This document shows positions 1 through 8,218 of a stretch of DNA of 64,000 bases, one piece after another. The stretch is from Rhodohalobacter halophilus. GTDB taxonomy: Bacteria; Bacteroidota; Rhodothermia; Balneolales; Balneolaceae. Location of the stretch: NCBI RefSeq assembly GCF_001715195.1, contig NZ_MDWE01000001.1, positions 62,001-126,000 on the forward strand. The letters are read 5' to 3'. How positions within the stretch are numbered: the stretch's first letter is position 1; each line of letters opens with the position of its first letter. The position numbers and the translations under genes are program-made. The notes beneath the pieces were generated by a model that saw nothing but the letters and a program-made list of their open reading frames with translations, was not told the DNA's origin and made no database searches.

Positions 1-684
1 TTCTGGACCCAGTCTTACGAAGAGGGTGAGTTTATGTCTACCTGGACTGTTTTCTACTGGGCCTGGTGGATTTCATGGTCGCCTTATGTAGGTATGTTTA
101 TTGCCCGAATTTCACGGGGACGAACGGTTAAACAGTTCGTTTTGGGAGTTCTAATTGTCCCCACTCTCATTACCTTCTTATGGATGAGTGGATTTGGCGG
201 GAGCGCACTCTATCTCGAAACCAACGGAATTGCAGAAATTGCAGCCGCGGTAGAGGCAGATCAAACCACCTCACTATTCATCCTGCTGGATCAGTTTCCA
301 TGGGCTATTATCACATCGTTCCTGGCAATTATTCTGGTTCTGAGTTTCTTCGTTACATCTTCTGACTCCGGCTCACTGGTTATTGACGGACTTACAAGTG
401 GCGGTAAACTGGATGCACCGGTTGGACAGCGAATTTTCTGGGCATCCACCGAGGGGCTTGTAGCCGCGGTACTCCTGATTGGCGGAGGTCTGACTGCACT
501 TCAGGCGGGAGCCATTAGTACAGGATTGCCATTTGTTATAGTTCTGCTGGTAATGTGTTACAGTCTGCAACGGGGTCTGCACAAAGAACATCAGGATATG
601 ATGCGTCAGGACAGAGACAAAGAGCGTCAGTCCTACAGAGACCTTGTCATGAATGCTATTAAAAAACAAAGAAAATCGGAGTGA
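1..684 (+). CDS. BCCT family osmolyte transporter, C-terminal part (5' truncated by window)
   Basis: The open frame runs in from base 1, so the N-terminal half lies outside the window. The visible start region contains the BCCT helix signature TVFYWAWWISWSPYVGMF followed by IARISRGRTVK, the betaine/carnitine/choline transporter core. Further hydrophobic segments follow, including a SFFVTSSDSGS stretch typical of the family, and the protein ends in a charged cytosolic tail. BCCT carriers are sodium- or proton-coupled uptake systems for glycine betaine, choline or ectoine and act in osmoprotection. Substrate cannot be decided from this fragment. A universal stress protein gene follows 7 bp downstream on the same strand, so the two are probably co-transcribed. 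Confidence 0.95.
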   Translation, partial: FWTQSYEEGEFMSTWTVFYWAWWISWSPYVGMFIARISRGRTVKQFVLGVLIVPTLITFLWMSGFGGSALYLETNGIAEIAAAVEADQTTSLFILLDQFPWAIITSFLAIILVLSFFVTSSDSGSLVIDGLTSGGKLDAPVGQRIFWASTEGLVAAVLLIGGGLTALQAGAISTGLPFVIVLLVMCYSLQRGLHKEHQDMMRQDRDKERQSYRDLVMNAIKKQRKSE

Positions 685-691
685 GGAAATT

Positions 692-1597
692 ATGAAAGAT
701 TCAAAACACTGGTTAGCGTGCCTCGATCTGTCCAACATGGACGAAATCCTGATCGGGTACTCTGCATTTTTAACATCGGTAGTGAAACCCAAAACCATCA
801 CATTTTTCCATACGGTTGAATCGGGACCAACAGCACTCGAAATTGTTGAACAGTTCCCGGAAATTGAGACCGAAGAGGAGTTTCTCGATCTGATTCGCGG
901 CGAACTCAAGGAAAAAGTTGAGGGCCATTTTGATGATGACTCCATCGAAATAAGAATTGTCATCAAACAGGGAAAACCCACCGATCAAATCATTGATCTG
1001 GCCAACTCCTTAGAACCCGACCTTATTTTGATGGGGAAAAAGATCGGTTATGCAGGAGAGGGAGTGGTTCCGCGTCGAATTCTCAAATATGTCTCCTCAT
1101 CAATTCTATTTGTTCCGGAGAACAGCCGTTATAACCTTGAAAAGGTATTGGTCCCGGTTGATTTTTCTGAACAGTCAGCAAAGTCCGTACAAACGGCAAA
1201 AGCTCTGGTGAACGATGAAAATGTAACAGCACAGCATATCTATCGATATCGGGCTCAGTTCTTTCCGTACACTCTCTCCGATGAAGAGAAGCGTGAGGTT
1301 GACTCGAAGATTGAGAAGAAGATGCAGAAGTTTATAAATGAGAACGGTATTTCTGATAAGGTGAATTTTGTTCTCACTCTGCATAAAAAGGGAAAAGTAG
1401 CTGATGAAGTCTACAACCAGGTTGTGAAGGATCAGGTCGATTTTATAATCGTATCGTCCAAATCAAAGAAACTGAGCAGTATTGTCGGTCACGATTTTAC
1501 CGATAAGATGGTCGACTATGCTTTCGGTGTTCCGCTTCTGGTTCAGAAAAACAAGGAGAAGCACCGCAAGTTTCTGAAATCCCTTTTCGGAGATTAA
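692..1597 (+). CDS. Universal stress protein, tandem UspA domains
   Basis: The 301-residue protein has two UspA-like halves. The first ends near residues 95-125 with LILMGKKIGYAGEGVVPRRI; the second begins near residue 140 with KVLVPVDFSEQS and ends with VDFIIVSSKSKKLSSIVGH. Tandem USPs bind ATP or other nucleotides and act in the cytoplasm as stress sensors. I place the start at ATG 692 because GAGGAA lies just upstream and the MKDSKHWLACLDLS start fits; the frame stays open to 653 inside the BCCT gene. Close coupling to the BCCT carrier suggests a role in controlling osmolyte uptake, as known for other transporter-linked USPs; that role is inference. Confidence 0.9.
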   Translation: MKDSKHWLACLDLSNMDEILIGYSAFLTSVVKPKTITFFHTVESGPTALEIVEQFPEIETEEEFLDLIRGELKEKVEGHFDDDSIEIRIVIKQGKPTDQIIDLANSLEPDLILMGKKIGYAGEGVVPRRILKYVSSSILFVPENSRYNLEKVLVPVDFSEQSAKSVQTAKALVNDENVTAQHIYRYRAQFFPYTLSDEEKREVDSKIEKKMQKFINENGISDKVNFVLTLHKKGKVADEVYNQVVKDQVDFIIVSSKSKKLSSIVGHDFTDKMVDYAFGVPLLVQKNKEKHRKFLKSLFGD

Positions 1598-1620
1598 TCT
1601 GAAAATATAACCCAACAAAA

Positions 1621-1644
1621 AAGCCTGGAATCAACTCCGGGCTT
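1621..1644. terminator. Bidirectional rho-independent terminator
   Basis: A 9-bp stem (one G-T pair) at 1621-1629 and 1636-1644 encloses a 6-nt loop. Runs of A precede it and runs of T follow it, so it can stop transcription from both the USP gene (+) and the amidohydrolase gene (-), which converge here. Confidence 0.85.
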
Positions 1645-1682
1645 TTCTATTTAAAACCGATGTTTAAACACTTTTTGCAGTT

Positions 1683-2966
1683 CTAATCGTGTTTGTAGAC
1701 CACACCCTCCTTCATCACAAAACGGACATTTTCGAGTGTAGAAATGTCCCGAAGCGGATTCCCGTCTACGGCAATTATGTCGGCTAATTTACCTGCTTCT
1801 ACCGACCCTATCTGATCTTCCAAACCTAATACAGCTGAAGCGGTCTGAGTTGCACTCAGTAGTGCCTCGGCTTCAGGCATCCCCACTTCTACCATGTAGC
1901 CAAACTCTTGGGCATTATCGCCGTGGTGGAACACACCGGCATCAGTACCAAATGCAATTTTCACTCCATACCGATACGCTTCTGCAAAAGTGTTCTGAAT
2001 AAGCGGACCGATTTCACGTGCTTTTGGAACGACCAGCGGGGGATAGTATCCATCCACTTCCGCTTTTTCGGCTACAAATTTCCCTGCCGTAATGGTTGGA
2101 ACATAATATGTGCCATGATCTACCATTGCCTGTATCACCTCTTCATCCATATATGTTCCATGCTCAATGGTATGAACCCCGGCTTTAACCGCCCGCAGCA
2201 TACCCTCTTTTCCATGGGCATGAGCAGCCACATGCATCTCATAATCGCGGGCTGTTTCAACGATCGCCTGCAGTTCATCATTCATGAACTGAGGATTTTG
2301 TCCCGATTTTGCGACACTCAAAACTCCGCCAGTAGCCGTTATTTTGATATGATCAACCCCCAGTTTGTAGTTCTGCCGGACAGCTTCACGTGCTTCAACC
2401 TCGCCATTCACCACGCCCAGTTCCGGGCCCGGACTTCCCATCAAATCTCGTTTAAAACTGTTGGTTGGGTCTGCATGTCCACCGGTTGTTGCCAACGATT
2501 TTCCAACACTTATCACGCGGGGACCTTCCACATAACCTGCTCGAATGGCATCTCTCAAAGAAGTATTCACTCCCGAACCGCCCAGATCTCTTACCGTTGT
2601 AAAACCGGCCATCAATGTTCTTTTGGCATAGAGAGATGACTCGAACGCTACATCTTCAGGATTCTTCGTAAAGCGATCCAGATAGCGGCTGGGACCCGTT
2701 TCATTCTCAAGGTGAACATGCAGGTCAATCAAACCGGGCAGTACAGTTCTGTTGCTTAAATCAATTAAACTGCTTTCAGAATCGGGACGAAGAAATCCAT
2801 CTTGAACTTCAACAATCCTGTCTCCATCTACAATAATCGTCACATTCGACCTCATCTCTTCTCCGGTTCCGTCAAACAGATAACCGGCATGGATGTAAGT
2901 CTGCTGAGCCTGAAGGCTTGTTGCAAGCCCGGCAATCAGAACAATTAAAATTAGGCGTACTTTCAT
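1683..2966 (-). CDS. Secreted amidohydrolase (imidazolonepropionase/prolidase-like)
   Basis: This 427-residue protein belongs to the metal-dependent amidohydrolase superfamily. It has a signal peptide ending ATSLQA-Q. The metal-binding residues are visible: HVH (His83, His85) after LPGLIDL, a candidate bridging lysine in HIKIT (Lys208), His249/His251 in AAHAHG, His269 in HTIEHG, and Asp342 in FGTDAG. The family includes Xaa-Pro dipeptidases and imidazolonepropionase-like enzymes; with a signal peptide, a periplasmic peptidase or amidase role is most likely, but the substrate is unknown. An M1 aminopeptidase gene lies 58 bp upstream on the same strand, which suggests joint peptide degradation. 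Confidence 0.9.
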   Translation of the reverse strand: MKVRLILIVLIAGLATSLQAQQTYIHAGYLFDGTGEEMRSNVTIIVDGDRIVEVQDGFLRPDSESSLIDLSNRTVLPGLIDLHVHLENETGPSRYLDRFTKNPEDVAFESSLYAKRTLMAGFTTVRDLGGSGVNTSLRDAIRAGYVEGPRVISVGKSLATTGGHADPTNSFKRDLMGSPGPELGVVNGEVEAREAVRQNYKLGVDHIKITATGGVLSVAKSGQNPQFMNDELQAIVETARDYEMHVAAHAHGKEGMLRAVKAGVHTIEHGTYMDEEVIQAMVDHGTYYVPTITAGKFVAEKAEVDGYYPPLVVPKAREIGPLIQNTFAEAYRYGVKIAFGTDAGVFHHGDNAQEFGYMVEVGMPEAEALLSATQTASAVLGLEDQIGSVEAGKLADIIAVDGNPLRDISTLENVRFVMKEGVVYKHD

Positions 2967-3024
2967 GATTCTCCTTTAGTTTTGTTTTGTGGAAGGTATA
3001 ATGAACCAATGCATTTCGTAACGA

Positions 3025-4698
3025 TTATAATTTTTTCAAAATCCAGTGATGCGGATCCACTTCAAAATCGGCACTTTCAGGGATTTCAAATGAGATTCGG
3101 TTATTCTCGGGTACCAGTGTAATCCACTCCTCATTCACCCGAACTTCAACCGGCATCGGGAAGTTAATATTCCCCGGAATGTGCCACTGCATCACCACCT
3201 GAAGGCCCGCCCGTGTTACGGACAGCTCCGGCATTTCAGCCTGACGCAGATAAACCTCAAACAGCCACGCCAGATCCATCCCGGAAATATCTTCTGCCAG
3301 GTGAAGCAGGTCATCGGTAGTGGCGTATCGGACCTGTTCACCGGTAGTAATACTCTCCATCTCTTCTGTAGGGTATGCAAATCGCCTGAGAATTCTGAAA
3401 AAGTTCTCATCACCCACTACGTATCGTAACGTGTGCATGAACCAGGCTCCCTTATAATAGACATCGCCGCCGCGCTCGCCTTCTCTGATATCAAGCGAAC
3501 TCATCGAAGATTCTCTTGGAGCCGTTGCCCTTGTTGATCTGATTCTGGTTCTTAAAAACTCCATCATCTCACGATACGACTCCTCTCCATTTAAATGTTC
3601 TGCGTAGAGCGGCTGCATGTAAGTTCCAATTCCCTCGTGAATCCAGAAATCGCGCCAGTCCCAAACCGAAACCAGATTTCCCCACCACTCATGGGCCAGC
3701 TCATGCTGATGGAGATCATCATAGCCTGCATTTTGCCCGAAGAGGTTGTCATTTTCAAAACTTGCGCCATAAGCAATTATTGACTGATGCTCCATTCCAA
3801 GGTAAGGCGCATGGGCTACACCGTATTTATCTGCCCTGAAGGGGTACGGCCCGACAATTTCCTCAAGGAACCGGATCTGTTCGGCAAACTGCGGGAAGAG
3901 GCGTTCGCTCTGTTCCCGAAATTCGGGCAGGAACCAGAATGTGATCTCCATCTCATCCCCCGCCGTACTGGTAAACGTTTCACTGATGGTTTCGTACGGT
4001 GCAGCGTTTACCGTTACGTTGTAGTTGTTGATCGGGCTGGAGACAAACCAGTGTGAGGTCTTCCATCCGTCGTCATGCTCGGTCACTCCCCGGCTCCTGC
4101 CATTTGCGGCAACCACAAGATTTTCGGGCATGGTGTAGTTAATAGCTACAGAATCCGCCTTATCGGTTGGATGGTCCTTATTTGGCCACCATGTCCAGGC
4201 CCCGAGTGACTGAACTGCTACCCCAACCCACGGCTCACCGGAAGGAGTACGATCCCAAACCATCCCGCCGGTCCACGGAGGATTATCTCCAACAATCGGT
4301 TGTCCACTGTAAGCTACATCCACAGATGTACTGAGGCCCGGTTGCAGTGTTTCAGGGAAATAGAGGTAAAATGTTTTGGAAGAACTGTTACGCTCAAGTT
4401 GTATCGGTCGTTCCCTTTCGTCACCGATCCAGTTCACAGATTCAATACTCAGTCTCGGGTCGAGATCGAGAGCTATGACGTTGGTCGGATGAACCACATG
4501 GAAATGAATTCCAACATTTCCCGACACCGTACTGTCTGCCGGGTCAATTTTCAGATTTAAATCGTAATAGTGAACATCGTAAGAAGCTTTCTCCGGCGGT
4601 AGCTCACCACCCGACTCGTAAACCAACTCGCGATCTTGAGCAAAGCCATTCAGTGCGATAAGAGATAAAAACAGTGTTAGAATTACGGTTCTGAGCAT
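3025..4698 (-). CDS. Secreted M1 family metallopeptidase
   Basis: The 557-residue protein has a signal peptide (cleavage near LNGFA-Q). It contains the M1 gluzincin zinc motif HELAH at residues 332-336 with the third ligand Glu355 in WIHEG. The exopeptidase motif, usually GAMEN, appears as GMEHQ at 301-305. N-terminal beta-rich and catalytic domains are present, but it lacks the long C-terminal helical domain of PepN-type enzymes, matching the shorter M1 forms common in Bacteroidota-like bacteria. Probable function is periplasmic or surface aminopeptidase activity. It is followed by the secreted amidohydrolase gene in the same direction. Confidence 0.93.
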   Translation of the reverse strand: MLRTVILTLFLSLIALNGFAQDRELVYESGGELPPEKASYDVHYYDLNLKIDPADSTVSGNVGIHFHVVHPTNVIALDLDPRLSIESVNWIGDERERPIQLERNSSSKTFYLYFPETLQPGLSTSVDVAYSGQPIVGDNPPWTGGMVWDRTPSGEPWVGVAVQSLGAWTWWPNKDHPTDKADSVAINYTMPENLVVAANGRSRGVTEHDDGWKTSHWFVSSPINNYNVTVNAAPYETISETFTSTAGDEMEITFWFLPEFREQSERLFPQFAEQIRFLEEIVGPYPFRADKYGVAHAPYLGMEHQSIIAYGASFENDNLFGQNAGYDDLHQHELAHEWWGNLVSVWDWRDFWIHEGIGTYMQPLYAEHLNGEESYREMMEFLRTRIRSTRATAPRESSMSSLDIREGERGGDVYYKGAWFMHTLRYVVGDENFFRILRRFAYPTEEMESITTGEQVRYATTDDLLHLAEDISGMDLAWLFEVYLRQAEMPELSVTRAGLQVVMQWHIPGNINFPMPVEVRVNEEWITLVPENNRISFEIPESADFEVDPHHWILKKL

Positions 4699-5043
4699 AA
4701 TGTAGTCGTTATGTTTTCTTTTCCGTCAAAATAGAAAATTTCAGCTTAGTCGCTATAAGGGAATCTCAATCAATTTTAATGGTCCAAGAATAAAAATATT
4801 CACAACAGGAAGCTCCGAGGAAGCCTGTGACTGGACGGGGTTCGATGTTATATAAACAGAAAACTCCTTCGGAGAAGGTTCGGTTTTTCGATTCATCCAA
4901 CATAAATATGGTCTATCCGCGAAACTACGGCCAATCATGTGCTATTTTACTCTTCCAATCTTCGAAAGGAATCTTACTATCTTTGCAAAATCAACCTTAT
5001 CTTTGAGCCGAATTAACACAAACTCTGTAATCGCGACTGAAGA
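4699..5043. other. Divergent intergenic region between M1 peptidase and hisS
   Basis: I see no convincing gene here. The short minus-strand open frame at 4753-4938 has no start signal or recognisable protein. Two copies of TATCTTTG (4978-4985 and 4998-5005) match the TAnnTTTG -7 box of Bacteroidota promoters and lie 40-65 bp upstream of hisS. A clear TTTG -33 box at the right spacing is not obvious, so these are only candidate promoters. Confidence 0.4.
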
Positions 5044-6306
5044 ATGGCGCAACCCAAATACACCACACACCTCGGAATGGTAGATATTCTGCCTGATGAA
5101 GTACGAAAATGGCAATATCTCGAAAACCTGATCCGGGAAGAGGCCGAGAAGTTTAACCTCGAAGAGATCCGTACGCCTATTATGGAGCAGACCGAACTGA
5201 TTGTCCGCGGCTTGGGTCAACTTACCGATATCGTCTCCAAAGAGATCTTCTCTTTCAGCCGCGGTGAAGACAATTACGTGCTTCGCCCGGAACTTACGGC
5301 ACCTGTGGTTCGATCCTACGTCGAGAATCACCTCGATCAGCGCGGCGGTTCGCAAAAGCTCTACTACATCGGGCCGATGTTCCGTGCCGAGCGACCGCAG
5401 AAGGGACGTCAGCGCCAGTTCCACCAGTTTGGTATGGAGGTAATCGGCAGCAGCGATCCCGTGGCCGACGTGGAAGTGATCGCCTTCATGATTCACATCT
5501 ATAAGAAAGTGGGAATCACCAATACAACGTTGAAGCTCAACTCGATCGGAGATCCCGAGAGCCGCGAAAAGTATAAAGAGGCGTTAAAAGCACACCTCAA
5601 ACCAAACTTTGACAAACTGAGTGAAGTATCCCAAAAACGATTTGAAAACAATCCCCTGCGAATTCTCGACTCCAAGGAAGAGGAAGATCAGCCATTCATC
5701 GAGAGTGCACCGGTTATTACAGAGTACCTGGGAGAGGACTCTCTGGCTCACTACAATAAAGTAAAAGAGTATCTGAATGATCTTGAGATCCCATTTGAAG
5801 AGGATCCCTACCTGGTGCGCGGCATGGATTACTATACCCAAACCGCTTTTGAGCTGATCAGTCCCGACCTAGGTGCACAGGATGCACTGGCCGGTGGAGG
5901 GCGGTACGACCTTCTGGTTGAAGAGATTGGCGGGCAGCCCACCCCGGCGGTCGGTTTCGCCGCGGGCATGGAACGCTTGATGATCGCATGTGAAGAGCTG
6001 GGTATTACGCTGGGAACAGAAAAAGAGGTGGACGTTTATGTGGTAACACTTGGCGATGAAGCCCGCAAATGGGGGATCAAACAGTTACCTGTTTTACGTG
6101 ATAAAGGACTTTCAGCAACGATGGACTACATGGGGCGATCGATGAAAGCCCAGATGAAGGATGCCAATCGCGAAAATGCACGTTACACCCTGATTGTAGG
6201 AAGCAATGAACTTCAGGAAGGAAAATTTACGCTGCGCAATATGAGAGAGAGTGAAGAGGTTTCACTGACGTTGGAAGAGGTGATTCAAAAATTAACTCCC
6301 GGATAA
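5044..6306 (+). CDS. hisS: Histidine--tRNA ligase
   Basis: This 420-residue class II aminoacyl-tRNA synthetase charges tRNA-His with histidine in the cytoplasm. Visible motifs are motif 2 (MFRAERPQKGRQRQFHQFG), the histidine-A signature LVRGMDYYTQTAFEL, motif 3 (AVGFAAGMERL), and a C-terminal anticodon-binding domain starting near VDVYVVTLGD. Length is normal. It is transcribed alone on the plus strand, divergent from the M1 peptidase gene and convergent with the SulP gene, with a gap of only 16 bp at the 3' end. Confidence 0.98.
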   Translation: MAQPKYTTHLGMVDILPDEVRKWQYLENLIREEAEKFNLEEIRTPIMEQTELIVRGLGQLTDIVSKEIFSFSRGEDNYVLRPELTAPVVRSYVENHLDQRGGSQKLYYIGPMFRAERPQKGRQRQFHQFGMEVIGSSDPVADVEVIAFMIHIYKKVGITNTTLKLNSIGDPESREKYKEALKAHLKPNFDKLSEVSQKRFENNPLRILDSKEEEDQPFIESAPVITEYLGEDSLAHYNKVKEYLNDLEIPFEEDPYLVRGMDYYTQTAFELISPDLGAQDALAGGGRYDLLVEEIGGQPTPAVGFAAGMERLMIACEELGITLGTEKEVDVYVVTLGDEARKWGIKQLPVLRDKGLSATMDYMGRSMKAQMKDANRENARYTLIVGSNELQEGKFTLRNMRESEEVSLTLEEVIQKLTPG

Positions 6307-6322
6307 CAATCGAAAGGATTAC

Positions 6323-8110
6323 TCAATCCGCATCATCCAGATAGTCGCGAAGGCGGTGGGGCGTTTCTGCTTCGTCGTCTCCGTTTTGCTCATACTCTCT
6401 TTCTTCCTCCTTGTCCCACTTCTCAAGAAGGTAGATAATCGCATCATGCGTGGTTTCATGAAAATGGGTGCCACCGATTTTCCGGGCCAGCCCTGACCGC
6501 ATCAGCAATTTTTGAACCGGTGTTTTCAGTCCGGCAAAATGCAATTCAATATCCCAATCCTCAAGCGTCTCTTTCACAGATTGAAGCGTCTCAATAGCTG
6601 TGGTGTCAATGTCGTTAATACTCTTGGCATCAATCACTACCGCACGAATCTGTTTATTTTGTTCTCCACTCTGCTGGATAATAAAATCCTTGATATAATC
6701 AGCATTGCTGAACTCCATGGATGAATCAAATCGAAGCAGCAGCAGTTCGTCAATCGACTTCGCTTTTCGATTTCGTTCAATATCCCTAAAATTTCTCGAG
6801 CCCCGAATATGCCCCAAAACGGCTACATTTGGGCGGCTGGTTCTGTAGAGGACGGAAAGCAACGAAGCCCCGATTCCGAGCAAAATACCCTCCTGAATAC
6901 CAATAATAAGTGTACAAGCAAAGGTGAAAATAGCAATATATGCCTCTGATGGCTTGGTTCTGAACAGGTAGCGCAACTCTTTCACATCAATGAGAGAAAT
7001 AGTTGCAGCAATAATAACCGCTGCAAGAGCCGGCATCGGCACAAAATAGAATAACGGTGTTAGGAAAAGAAGTGTGAGACCAATAATAATGGCTGTCACC
7101 ACATTGGAGAGAGGCGTTCGGGTTCCCGCCTCATCGCTCACAGCCGTTCTGGAAAAACTGCCCGACATTGGTGGGCTTTGGAAAAAACTTCCTACAAAAT
7201 TGGCCATCCCCAGTGCAAAAAACTCCTTGTTAGCATCAATCGGGTATTTGTACTTGTTGCCAAATGTTTTACCCAGAGACATAATCGCCATCAACTGAAT
7301 AAGAACCAGAGTAGTTACCGTTGGAACTAATCGCCTCACATCATCCAGTGTGAATTCATGAAGCTGAAAGGAGGGCAAACCGGATGGAATCACACCGATC
7401 ACATCAACATGATAGCGCTCCAGATTAAAAAACCATACAGAAAACCCGCCGGCGGCAATCAGCAGAAGTGCTCTCGGGAAGAGCGGATTGATCTTCTGCA
7501 GCACAAATAAAAGGATGAGCCCCGATCCCCCGATGGCCAGTGCTACCGGGTTAATCATCTCAATCTGCTCAAAAAGCTGCATGGCAAGAACTCCCACATA
7601 CTGTGTTCGTTCAAGTTCAACTCCAAACAGGTTACCCATTTGGCTGAATCCAATAATGATGGGTGCAGCAACCATGAATCCGTAGATCACCGGTTTGGAG
7701 AGCAGATTCACCAGGAAGCCCATTCTGAAAAGCGACATGGCGATGTGAACCAGGCCAACAAGCATGGTAAGAAGCAGCACCACCGTCACATATTTGTCCG
7801 TTCCGGGATCCGCCACCAGTGATGCACCGGAGGCTATAATGATCATATCGGTGGCTACAATCCCCAGAGCGAGATGCCGGGACGTACCAAAGAGTGGATA
7901 GATGAGAAGAGGAATAAGCGAACCGTAGAGACCGTAAATAGGTGACAAACCGGCGATAACTGCATACGCCATCGCCTGGGGGATCTCAATCACTCCAACA
8001 GTAATACCGGATTTCAGGTCACCGGCTAAATCCTCTTTTGAATAGTTCGGCAGCCAGTTCAGTATATTGAACCGGCCTTTGATCCATGCCAGGATTGCCG
8101 TCAGTTTCAT
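6323..8110 (-). CDS. SulP family inorganic anion transporter with STAS domain
   Basis: The 595-residue inner-membrane protein starts with a SulP signature (DLKSGITVGVIEIPQAMAYA, residues about 31-50). About a dozen transmembrane segments follow, and a cytosolic STAS domain occupies roughly residues 440-560, including VVIDAKSINDIDTTAIETL. SulP proteins carry sulfate, bicarbonate or other small anions, usually with Na+ or H+. The substrate is not readable from sequence, and no carbonic anhydrase or sulfate-assimilation gene is adjacent. It belongs to a run of three minus-strand ion transporters with the two antiporters upstream. An acidic C-terminal tail (EEEREYEQNGDDEAE) is present. Confidence 0.95.
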   Translation of the reverse strand: MKLTAILAWIKGRFNILNWLPNYSKEDLAGDLKSGITVGVIEIPQAMAYAVIAGLSPIYGLYGSLIPLLIYPLFGTSRHLALGIVATDMIIIASGASLVADPGTDKYVTVVLLLTMLVGLVHIAMSLFRMGFLVNLLSKPVIYGFMVAAPIIIGFSQMGNLFGVELERTQYVGVLAMQLFEQIEMINPVALAIGGSGLILLFVLQKINPLFPRALLLIAAGGFSVWFFNLERYHVDVIGVIPSGLPSFQLHEFTLDDVRRLVPTVTTLVLIQLMAIMSLGKTFGNKYKYPIDANKEFFALGMANFVGSFFQSPPMSGSFSRTAVSDEAGTRTPLSNVVTAIIIGLTLLFLTPLFYFVPMPALAAVIIAATISLIDVKELRYLFRTKPSEAYIAIFTFACTLIIGIQEGILLGIGASLLSVLYRTSRPNVAVLGHIRGSRNFRDIERNRKAKSIDELLLLRFDSSMEFSNADYIKDFIIQQSGEQNKQIRAVVIDAKSINDIDTTAIETLQSVKETLEDWDIELHFAGLKTPVQKLLMRSGLARKIGGTHFHETTHDAIIYLLEKWDKEEEREYEQNGDDEAETPHRLRDYLDDAD

Positions 8111-8218
8111 CTCTATTCGCCCTATGTGATAATCAGCTTTTGTTCACAAATCAAAGTTAACTGAACAATTCCCAAGAGTCCACCATGGAATAAGGTTAAG
8201 CGGAAAAAGCAATTTCCC

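Noticed and set aside
1908-2639. 243-codon plus-strand open frame
   Set aside because: It is antisense to the amidohydrolase gene, shows cysteine- and histidine-rich composition without a recognisable family, and the minus-strand frame has complete catalytic motifs.
4753-4938. 61-codon minus-strand frame in the hisS upstream region
   Set aside because: No ribosome site, signal peptide or family pattern; the span overlaps the probable promoter region.
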